From Carex sylvatica (taxonomy: Eukaryota > Streptophyta > Magnoliopsida > Poales > Cyperaceae), in contig CAXKVR010000137.1 of NCBI GenBank assembly GCA_964058845.1, forward strand, positions 62,001-126,000: a DNA stretch of 64,000 nt, written 5' to 3'. The notes beneath the pieces were generated by a model. It searched no databases and was not told where the DNA came from. It saw nothing but the letters and a program-made list of their open reading frames with translations. The position numbers and the translations under genes are program-made. This document shows positions 54,703 to 64,000 of the stretch, in pieces. The stretch's first letter is position 1. Each line of letters begins with the position of its first letter.

Positions 54703-54706
<4 letters not shown>
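54304..54706. mobile_element. Long hairpin element H4
   Basis: A 403-bp palindrome with ends AGAGTAAGGCTAGGGTGCTA and its near inverse, bounded by TATATATA and a CT run. The outer middle is the shared GATCTGAACCGTTCATCTTG...GGAGACCAAATTTTACATTTTTTG. The apex (GATAGTTAGAAAATCAAATA...) differs from H1, H3 and H5. Confidence 0.85.
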
Positions 54707-54735
<29 letters not shown>

Positions 54736-54794
54736 GATATATATATATATATATATATAAAGAGAGAGAGAGATATTTCTGAAATCAGCATTAG

Positions 54795-55065
54795 ACGATG
54801 GCTGCAATGCAATGCTATGCAACGTGACATATGATATGTCATACCAGCTATTCTTTTCCTGTTTCTAATATTCTATCTTCCCCATTTTATATACACTGTA
54901 CAATAATAGAAATTTGAATGGTAGCCCTCTACCTCATTTGTTAATTAGACAACTAACGTGACATGAACTAATTACTGGTGAAGAAGACAAGGTATAAATT
55001 GAGTCTTTATTCTTTGATGTAGGAACAAATAATAGTTTAAAGAAGTTGATGTCCTTTTGTTTTGG
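54795..55065 (+). repeat. AGP upstream module (copy before gene 4)
   Basis: GGCTGCAATGCAATGCTATGC, ACATATGATATGTCATACCAG, GAATGGTAGCCCTCTACCTC and AACTAACGTGACAT appear in the same order as at 43020-43290, directly after the hairpin cluster and a TA/GA microsatellite (54720-54772). Confidence 0.7.
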
Positions 55066-55084
55066 AGAGAATAATTTTTTTTTT

Positions 55085-55352
55085 AGAATTTCATGTATAC
55101 CCTTTGATTATTTCAATATTGCGCAGTTTCTCTTTTATAATAATATTATTATATCTATCCTTTTAAATTTCACCAATGTCAACTTAACATTAATTTCTCA
55201 AACATGAACGATGTATTTTAAATTATTTGATAAAGGATAAATAATTTTTTTTATAAATGTAAGAATCAGATGAGTGAATTTCTGAGTTCTAGAAATTTAA
55301 AAGGGTACATAAAATATTATAAATTGTTGAAGGGTATACATGAAATTCTCTC
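55085..55352. repeat. Inverted-repeat element upstream of AGP gene 4
   Basis: The best-kept copy: arms AGAATTTCATGTATACCCTT and (inverse, 55333-55352) AAGGGTATACATGAAATTCT match perfectly over 20 bp, spanning 268 bp. It lies about 75 bp upstream of the TATA box. Confidence 0.75.
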
Positions 55353-55364
55353 TAATAATAAAAC

Positions 55365-55435
55365 CTATCACGGTCACGGTCAGAATGGGCAGAATTGCCC
55401 AGCCTAACAAATGCGCTTCCTTGTAACCTATATAA
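55365..55435 (+). promoter_or_regulatory. AGP gene 4 promoter
   Basis: TATCACGGTCACGGTCAGAATGGGCAGAATTGCCC is a diverged form of the conserved block, then TATATAA at 55429-55435. One GGGCAG repeat has become GGTCAG. Confidence 0.72.
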
Positions 55436-55543
55436 CATGCTCTTCCTTCAACCAACATCCACAACCCAGCAAACCTCATTTCTCTTCTACATATACAAAC
55501 TTAAACAAACAAAAACAAGGAAGAAGAGAAACATATATATCCA

Positions 55544-55729
55544 ATGGCAGCACCGGCATTCAATTCGTTCGTCTTAGCAATGGCCGTTGTTTTTGCCACT
55601 TTGGTGATGTCCGATGCTCAAACAGCACCGGCCCCTGCACCAACTCAGTCCGATGCTGTTGCTATCGTTCCAGCTTTTGCTGTGGCCGCTTCAATGGTTG
55701 CCCTCGTGTTTGGTTACATTCTTCGTTGA
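55544..55729 (+). CDS. Arabinogalactan peptide 4 (61 aa)
   Basis: Begins MAAPAFNSFVLAMAVVF. The signal ends MSDA, the mature segment is QTAPAPAPTQSD, and the GPI signal is IVPAFAVAASMVALVFGYILR. The final Arg replaces His and PAF replaces PGF; neither should prevent processing. Some codons in the Ala-Pro stretch differ silently from genes 1-3 (GCTCAA, CCTGCA), consistent with constraint on the peptide. Confidence 0.91.
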   Translation: MAAPAFNSFVLAMAVVFATLVMSDAQTAPAPAPTQSDAVAIVPAFAVAASMVALVFGYILR

Positions 55730-55734
55730 TAAAG

Positions 55735-56640
55735 CACACTTGCTTTCAGAATGATGATTAAAAAGATTGTGGATATATATCTTTGGTTTGTGATATTTAT
55801 TTTATGTTAATGTTCAATTTCGTTTTATTCTATGATATATTGTGTACATGTCCAATGTTCGGATAAAATTTAATATAAAAAAAAATAAAGAGAAAATACT
55901 TCTGGATGCTGGATCTTAAAATTTTTATTTTCTCCCATTTTTGTTTTGTATTTTTTTTTGTTTTTGGAGTAAATGTAATCTGCTTGCAGTATTCAGGAGA
56001 TAAAAACAAGATAACATGTTATTCTATGGATATATATTTTACAAGCACCAAAAACTTATTCTGACCTATTACAAAATTACATGATGTTTACAGTTTACCA
56101 GAAGAACAAAATTATATACAGTCAAACATTGATTACAGACCTTGGTATGATTTGACTTTTTTAATTATGAGTAATCCCATACAATAAAAACAATTGCAAT
56201 CAAATAACGAAACAAACTTCACCCAAAATATCATAAACAATTTGCAATTCTAATACATATATACCAATTGTCATCTAGCTAGTAAGAATTTATTTAACAT
56301 ACCAGTTTTAGCTTCATGCAACACAAGGAGTTTAGAATCAAAACAACATTCTATCGCTGCATGATGTGAAAACTGCTCTCTTCATTAATGATATTACCAG
56401 GAAGAATTTACCAAGTTGAGAAGTAATGTAGCATCAACTATATTACTTGTGTTTCTCTTCATGATTTAGCAGCTTTGTAGTACACCAAATGAAAATTTTC
56501 TAATGCTGTGAAATTGTAAAAATGCATATGATATCACCCTCTATTCACCAGCAGACCAGCTAATATAACTCAGAAATTTATTTAATTCAGCGTAAATATT
56601 TTTGATACACGAACAAAATACAATAATCTGTATTTATCAA
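55735..56640. other. 3' flank of AGP gene 4
   Basis: Shared AGP 3' sequence (55750-55900), the downstream module (56135-56285), then unassigned AT-rich DNA. The phrase TTAGCTTCATGCAAC...AAACTGCTCTCTTCA (56305-56385) resembles 44705-44780 and 60010-60085. Confidence 0.5.
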
Positions 56641-56641
56641 A

Positions 56642-56836
56642 TCAACAAAAATTTATCCTTCTAAATTCATATTGGTCTGAGTCTGAGACAGAACTAGACT
56701 CATCGTAAATCAGATACTGGAGTTCCTCAAATGTAATTTCATCAGTAACCCCGAACGTATATTTTGGATCTTTGGTGTATTGTGACCCTTGTGTACCTTC
56801 CTTAAACTTCCCATTATAATGCAGTACAATGACCAT
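56642..56836 (-). pseudogene. Possible Mutator-like transposase N-terminal fragment
   Basis: A 64-codon frame MVIVLHYNGKFKEG...VTDEITFEELQYLIYDE resembles the PB1-like N-terminal segment common in plant MuDR-type transposases (hydrophobic-HYNGKF, then a conserved Leu/Ile-rich helix). Nothing of the catalytic domain follows. Alternative: chance frame. Confidence 0.35.
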
Positions 56837-56839
56837 TTA

Positions 56840-57415
56840 GTACAAACAAACTAAATTTGTCAAATGGTAAACCATTATAAGTTATCTACTAATTATAAAA
56901 AAAAATTTACTAATTTAAATAATTAAATAAAAAATATCAAAATAGTCTAAAAAATTGTTTGTTTACGCCTCTATCTCCTCTAGCAAAGAGGAGAATGAGA
57001 AAGAGGGGAGGAAGCTGAGTCAAGCGGAGCTGAGATTGTAATATTGTCTGAGCTTAAAGCGTAGAGTATTTATCTCTATCTCGATCGGAGTGCAGTGGTG
57101 AGCAAATTAATCTGACCGTAAAAGCGTGATGGCTATTAGACGAAAGCGGATGCTGTTGTGGAGAGAGATAGAGAAAGAGGTAATGGGTGTTAAGGAGAGT
57201 AAATAAGTCGGATTTATTATTATAGTAGTTTACATTATTTTATGAGAATAAAGGAGTTTAAATCTAAGAAGAGGGGTCATTTGACATATTGTAACACGTT
57301 TTTTTATTATCAATGAAATTGTTAGTTGGTATTTAAAGTCACTAACTTAAAAAAAAAAAAAAAATTTGATATTTTCATAATTTTTTATTTAATTGAGGAT
57401 AATATTAAAATATTC
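56840..57415. other. AT-rich spacer with purine-rich patch
   Basis: No gene is seen. A GA-rich section occurs at 56975-57200 and an A run at 57349-57364. Confidence 0.3.
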
Positions 57416-57720
57416 GGAACTGTATAACCACAATTCCACAAACAAAAATTAATATTGAAAAATATACTTACCGGATCACATATTACTATTAAACAAATAT
57501 AACGAAACATTTAAATAATTTTAAAAAAAAACTCAGGCATCCCTTAAAATTAAAATTATAATCAATACAAACAATATAATAATTGAAATTTGGCAATGAT
57601 GCTTGAAGATTTACTAGTACTTAATAAGAAATATTTAAATCAGCAATGGCATTACGCATTATAAAATCAAACATACCGACTATAGCCACCTAATTAATTG
57701 CAATCAACAAATATTAAACT
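57416..57720 (-). pseudogene. Remnants of ubiquitin-S27a 3' end and possibly intron
   Basis: ACCACAATTCCACAAACAAAAATTAATATTGAAAA (57427-57462) and ACTCAGGCATC (57531-57541) match the 3' untranslated region and end of the S27a gene (60375-60482). AAGAAATATTTAAATCAGCAATGGCA (57627-57652) weakly resembles the intron repeats near 61580-61610. The coding parts are lost. It marks another copy of the AGP plus ubiquitin unit. Confidence 0.5.
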
Positions 57721-58724
57721 AACGTGACATTAATTTATTGGTCAATAACACATGGTCTAAAGTCTGTATTCTTTGATGTATATATAGTTTAAAGTAGTAG
57801 TGCTTTTGTTTCAGAGAGAATAATAACTTTCGGAAATTTCATGCATACCCTTTAATTATTTCAATATTACGTATTTTATCTTTTAAAATTTATTATATTA
57901 TATTTATCTTTTTAAATTTCAAAAGCTCACAAATTTAACTACACATTTGTCACATACGTACGAACAACATATTTTTTTTATTTTCTTGACAAAGAGTAAA
58001 ATTAAAACTTATAAATGTAAGCAGTAAAATAGAATAAATACATAATTGATTACATGCAACAATAGTTTAGTTTATTTAGCAGTCAAAAAATTATCAAAAT
58101 AAATGTACTAAAATAACTTAAATATATTTTTCATAACTTAATTATTTGCTTTATACTAAACTTACACTTTGAATTTACACTTTATACTAAATTTAAACTT
58201 CAAAAAATAATTCAAAATTTTGTGCATTTTACATGAACATGTATTACTCGTAAGATGTTTTGAATTTGTCATTTAAAATTAATCAGATAATTTTTTATTT
58301 ATTAAACTCAAAAACACGGTAGCTCAAAAGCGATCTCCATAAATTAGCAACTAATTAATTAGCCACTATTAATTATCCTGATATAATCTCATTCCCTCAA
58401 ATATTCAATTATTAGTCCTACTTTCTCAATAAATTAAAATAAGGGGTATGCAATCAATTGTTGAGCAAAACAAAAATATTGACTCACAAGTCCATATCTT
58501 TGCGTCAATTAACCGTGTCCATCGGCAAAATTTAAGATGAGTAAATAACATTCCAAACTAACACTTTATACATGATAATGACCCCTCATGTTTACATTCC
58601 AAATCAATTGAAAATCCAACATATCAAACCATCATTTTTACAACGACCAGCCATAATATTTCTTTCTTTATCGATACTAGTAGTTGGACATTTTTTTTTG
58701 TATTATTTTTTTTTTGTGCATATT
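57721..58724. other. Degraded AGP upstream module and AT-rich DNA
   Basis: CTAACGTGACATTAATTTATTGG (57718-57740) and the left arm of the inverted-repeat element (57833-57870, AAATTTCATGCATACCCTTTAATTATTTC) are recognisable. Thereafter nothing is seen up to the orphan promoter. Confidence 0.45.
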
Positions 58725-58729
58725 CCATG

Positions 58730-58830
58730 ACCGTAGGCCAAGTTGGAACGGGCAGATTGGCCAAGTCTAAGAAACGTGCTTCCTTGAACTCTATATAACA
58801 TGCTCTTCTTTGAACCTACAAACATAAATA
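58730..58830 (+). promoter_or_regulatory. Orphan AGP promoter b
   Basis: GGAACGGGCAGATTGGCCAAGTCTAAGAAACGTGCTTCC followed by TATATAA (58793-58799) is a complete AGP promoter. Shortly after, ACATAAATAAATAAATAATAGTTTAAAGAAG runs directly into the upstream module of the next unit, so the gene body is missing. The ATAAATAAATA stretch shared by both modules is a likely recombination point. Confidence 0.7.
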
Positions 58831-58890
58831 AATAAATAATAGTTTAAAGAAGTTGTTGTGCTTTTGTTTTAGAGATAATAACAAGTTCCG

Positions 58891-59140
58891 AGAATTTCAT
58901 GTATACCCTTAATTATTTTGATTTTACCTACTTTTTTTTTAATTTATAATATTATATTTATCCTTATAATTTTTCTTTTTTTTTTAAGTAAAGGGTAATT
59001 AAGTTGAAAACTTATAAATGTATGCAATTAGATTAGTAAATTCGTGAGTTTTTGAAATTGAAAAAGGTAAATAAAATATTATAAATTACTGAAGGGAAAA
59101 TTCATAATTTTGAAATTTTTGAAGGGTATACTGAAATTCT
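58891..59140. repeat. Inverted-repeat element upstream of AGP gene 5
   Basis: Arms AGAATTTCATGTATACCCTTAATTATTTTG and (inverse) GAAATTTTTGAAGGGTATACTGAAATTCT, 250 bp. Confidence 0.65.
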
Positions 59141-59154
59141 ATAATAATAAAACC

Positions 59155-59234
59155 TATCACTGTCACGGGCAGGAAGGGCAGAACGGGCAGATTGGCCAAG
59201 TCTAAGAAACGCCCTTCCTTTGTACCCTATATAA
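59155..59234 (+). promoter_or_regulatory. AGP gene 5 promoter
   Basis: CACTGTCACGGGCAGGAAGGGCAGAACGGGCAGATTGGCC is almost identical to the gene 1 promoter. TATATAA is at 59228-59234. Confidence 0.75.
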
Positions 59235-59331
59235 GATGCTCTTCAACCAACATCAACACAAACCAAACCTCCCTCAGCTCCCTTATCCAAATACAAACTT
59301 AAACAAGGAAGAAGAGAAATATATATAATCA

Positions 59332-59517
59332 ATGGCAGCACCGGCATTGAACTCGTTCGTCTTAGCAATGGCCGTTGTTGTCGCCACATTGGTGATGGCT
59401 GATGCGCAAACAGCACCGGCCCCCGCACCAACTCAGTCAGATGCTGTCACCACAATCCCAGGTTTTTCTGTGGCCGCCTCAATGGTTGTGCTCGTGTTTG
59501 GTTACATTCTTCATTGA
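59332..59517 (+). CDS. Arabinogalactan peptide 5 (61 aa)
   Basis: Begins MAAPALNSFVLAMAVVVATLV. The signal ends MADA, the mature segment is QTAPAPAPTQSD, followed by AVTTIPGFSVAASMVVLVFGYILH. Thr-Thr and Ser substitutions just before the GPI hydrophobic segment distinguish it. The leader GAAATATATATAATCA is shared with genes 1-4. It is the last AGP gene before the ubiquitin-S27a pseudogene. Confidence 0.91.
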   Translation: MAAPALNSFVLAMAVVVATLVMADAQTAPAPAPTQSDAVTTIPGFSVAASMVVLVFGYILH

Positions 59518-59519
59518 TA

Positions 59520-60470
59520 AAGCACTCTTGTATGTTACTTTCATAATGATTATTACAAAGATTGTGGGTACACATATATATATCTATGTTTTGTGATATT
59601 TAAAATTTGTTAATGTTCAGTTTCGTTTTATTCTATGATATATATATAATGTACATGTCGAATGTTTATGTTGTGATTAAATTTATTTATAAAAAACAGA
59701 GAAAATACATTTGGATGTTGGAGCTTTCAATATTTCTTCTTTTCTTATATTTTTGTATTTTTTTTCTTCGTGGTTTGAGTAAATGTGGCAACAAAAGATT
59801 ATTTTGATCAATTAAAAAATTATATGATGTTTACGGCTTACCAGAAGAACAAAATTATATAAAGTCAAACGTTGGTCACAGACATTCATATCATTTGAAT
59901 TTTATAAAAAAATCAATAAAAGCAATTGCAATCAATACACCAAATATACTTCACCCAAAAAAATATAAACAATTCTATACATTCCAATTGTCGTTTAGCT
60001 TACAGAGTAGCTTTAGCTTAATGCAACGCACATACTTTAAAAATCAAAATAACATTCAAACACAGCATGAAGTCAAAACTGCTCTGAAATTCTACCAATT
60101 TGCTTAGAGAAAATGAAAAAATTGATCAAGGTTTTCTGGAACGAATAACAATGTTCACCAATTTCCATATTTTGTGGCATGAACATTTATCATTAGCACC
60201 CAAATAAACAAGTGATTAACCAAGGATTAGGGTTTCATTAGTACTAGATCTCCCCTCTTCCGCACAATAAATTTGATTTGAACTTCTTCTTAGAAGGATT
60301 TACCAGTAAACACAGCAACCTCTCATGCACAAAAAACCAACCAAAAATAACACAAGCAACACAGTATTCATTGAATCATCACAATTTCACTAACAAAAAT
60401 TAATACTAAAAAGTAGTCAAAAAAAGCAATACTGCCCCTACAACACAACCAATTTTTTTTTTTTAAAATA
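59520..60470. other. 3' flank of AGP gene 5 and of the convergent ubiquitin gene
   Basis: Shared AGP 3' sequence (59560-59700), the downstream module (59875-60005), then DNA convergent with the ubiquitin-S27a 3' end (60330-60470) that recurs as remnants at 46756-47066 and 57416-57720. Confidence 0.5.
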
Positions 60471-60651
60471 ACTCAAGCATCCTGCTTATTGTAGAGATAA
60501 GTCAACCCGCACTTACCGCAGTAATGCCTATCAAAGTGATTCACCATAAGAGTACCGGCACCACAATCAGCATTTGGGCACTCTTTCCTGAGACAAGTGA
60601 CCTTACCAGTAGAGTCATCTACCTTGTAGAACTGGAGCACTGCAAGCTTCA

Positions 60652-62250
<1,599 letters not shown>

Positions 62251-63510
62251 TTGAATTAAGATCTTCTATAGTAACACAAATTTTATATTTATATCTGGAC
62301 CATAACGTGTCACTTCAATTATCGTGTCAAACAGATTGAACAGTTCCGATGCAATCTCAAAATTAGAATTACTTAAGGAATTTCAAATTCATCTTTACAA
62401 AGAAAAAGAGGGAGGTCGAAAACCCTTTCGGATCGGTTCATTGTGCGTCAATATTTGTGCGTGCATTTTGATTCATGTTGAAGGATTAAATAAATCTTCT
62501 ACGACATCGTAAAGCAATCGAACGGTTGGTTACGACAACCCCGTTTCTTTTGATTTTTGAAGAGCTCATACCAAGCCGTTATTTGGGCTAAAGAAGGGTT
62601 TTCTTTAATTAATTGAGCCTGCTTCTGCTAGCCCAATAATTAGATTTGGGCTCTATCTCGGTGGTCATTCAAATTTAAAGTTTGTATGGGTCAGATATTC
62701 ACAAATTGGTTGTTTTCTTTATTGAAGAGAAACTGAGAAATCCGCAGGTATACAAATTGGTTGTTTCTGTAATTATCTAAACTATTTTGATAATTTTAGA
62801 GCATTCTTGAATTTTCTGAATTTTTTTGTAAATCTTCGGGACCACTCTTGGTAATTTGTAGATCATTCTGGTATTTTAGATACTATTTTGATAGTTTTCT
62901 AGATCATTATTGTATTTTTTGAACTATTTTGGTTATTTTGTAGACCATTACGATATTTTCGAAGCTATTTTATCTATTAAAATATTAAATTCGAAGACAA
63001 ACATAAACAAATTTTGATCAAAGCCATAGACCGAAGAGCAAAATATTGGACCAGATTTAGAATGGTGGCTTTAGCTTTCTTAACAAGGTTTAATTGCTTA
63101 AGCTATGTAGAATGGTGGCATAAAAATTAGAGCAATTTTTAGAAAGTTGACAAATAGAGTCTTAAAAAGGTGATTTTAAGTTTTACAAATGAATTAGTGT
63201 TTGACAAGTTTAAGACTCCTTAATCCCTCAAGAAGCTCTAAGTAGTACTTTTAAAGAGTCTGCCAAACACTATATATATAGCATGCAGTGTTATAAAAAA
63301 CGTCCGTTTAAGCCGATTAATCAGCCGATAATTAGTCATTGGCAGTGATCAAATTAACCGTTATGAATTTTTCTGACTAATTAATCGCACAATTATTTTC
63401 AAATATAATCAATTGTTCTTGATTATTCCCGATTAATCGCTTAGTGGTACCTTGTCCATTTGACGACCGCATACTATTATTTACAACACTACTATATATA
63501 TATATATACC
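62251..63510. repeat. Intergenic DNA with degenerate tandem repeats
   Basis: About 62760-62980 is a degenerate repeat of (A/G)CTATTTTGATAATTTT(A/G)GA(G/T)CATT(A/C)T units, roughly 40-60 bp. The stretch 63300-63460 has repeated GATTAATCG/CGATTAATC motifs in both orientations (CCGATTAATCAGCCG, TTAATCGCACAA, CCCGATTAATCGC), suggestive of a transposon terminus but without identifiable ends. No gene is seen. Confidence 0.45.
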
Positions 63511-63514
63511 GGCC

Positions 63515-63645
63515 TACTAGCTAAACGACAATTGGCATGCATTAAAATTGTTTATCATGATATTATGGGTGAAGTTTATTTGGTGAATTTATTGCAATTG
63601 CTTTTATTGTTTTCAAATCATATCAAGGACGTCTGTACGTAATTA
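63515..63645 (-). repeat. Inverted copy of the AGP downstream module
   Basis: The reverse complement of this interval reads CCTTGATATGATTTGAAAAC, AATTCACCAAATAAACTTCACC and GCATGCCAATTGTCGTTTAGC, matching 44535-44645. It lies in opposite orientation to all other copies and has no AGP gene attached in this window. Confidence 0.75.
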
Positions 63646-63653
63646 ATGTTAGA

Positions 63654-63684
<31 letters not shown>

Positions 63685-63687
<3 letters not shown>

Positions 63688-64000
63688 GTTGGCTACTATG
63701 CTTATATAAGCATATTTCCACATATGCTTATAACTCATTTTTGTGTTTTCAATGTCCAAATGGTCGATCGGAACCGTTCATCTTGTTCTTCGTATTAATA
63801 TGTTTTTGGAGACCAAATTTTACATTTTTCTGATTTTGTTTACTATTTATTAAGCCAATTTAAAAATATCTGATCCAACGGTGGCTTCTGATTTTACTGT
63901 TTTGTTAAGCCACCGTTGGATCAGCGATTTTCAAAGTGGCTTAATAAATAGTAAACAAATTCAGAAAAATATAAAATTTGGTCTCCAAGAACATATTAAT
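63685..64000. mobile_element. Long hairpin element H5 (cut by window end)
   Basis: Begins after a TA microsatellite with GAGGTTGGCTACTATGC. It contains GATCGGAACCGTTCATCTTG, GGAGACCAAATTTTACATTTTTC, ACTATTTATTAAGCC and the apex CCAACGGTGGCTTCTGATTTTACTG...AAGCCACCGTTGG centred near 63900. The right arm mirrors it until the window ends. By symmetry the element would end near 64120. Confidence 0.8.

Overview
This is nuclear DNA from a flowering plant, most likely a eudicot. The evidence is arabinogalactan-peptide genes with plant promoters, a ubiquitin-S27a gene with a telo-box promoter, F-box/LRR genes, Athila-type Ty3/Gypsy retrotransposons primed by tRNA-Asp, CACTA, Helitron, hAT and Tourist-like DNA transposons, and AT-rich intergenic DNA. 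The species cannot be fixed from the sequence. Host genes are sparse, and most of the window is nested mobile DNA and old segmental duplication.

Region 1 (1-33.4 kb) holds a dispersed minus-strand family of small three-helix membrane proteins. One copy is intact (10573-10878), one is split in frame by a complete 8.47 kb CACTA element (330-8795, TSD CCA), one is broken (31164-31403) and one is a 3' remnant (27735-27860). The CACTA element carries a decayed Ulp1-type protease gene, a plus-strand F-box gene that still looks spliceable, and an inserted Helitron (695-1861) containing a near-perfect 65-bp hairpin. A second, decayed CACTA (from 11771; coding remnants 12740-15250 and 27021-27150) is cut by an 11.8 kb Athila-like retrotransposon (15251-27020, TSD CCAAA). 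That element is itself cut by an antisense solo LTR of a third related family (18021-19479, TSD GCGAT). A 0.92 kb hAT element with an 8-bp TSD lies at 28050-28968.

Region 2 (33381-40644, TSD GAATT) is a second, young Athila-like element with near-identical LTRs. Both Athila-like elements keep gag-protease and a short conserved tail frame but have no reverse transcriptase, RNase H or integrase. They therefore look like a stable non-autonomous lineage that uses enzymes supplied in trans. Each LTR family carries its own GC-rich palindromic motif. In the two complete elements the motif sits both in the LTR U3 region and inside the 3' end of gag-pro.

Region 3 (43-64 kb) is a segmentally duplicated block. 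It has five intact 61-codon arabinogalactan-peptide genes on the plus strand, two orphan promoters, an inverted-repeat element fixed just upstream of most promoters, and a minus-strand ubiquitin-S27a gene at the distal end. The S27a part is frameshifted, and remnants of its 3' end and possibly its intron recur inside the array, so the ancestral duplicated unit probably held both genes. Between the third and fourth AGP genes lie four long hairpin elements (52916-54706), with a fifth at the window end. They share a constant middle segment but differ in ends and loops.
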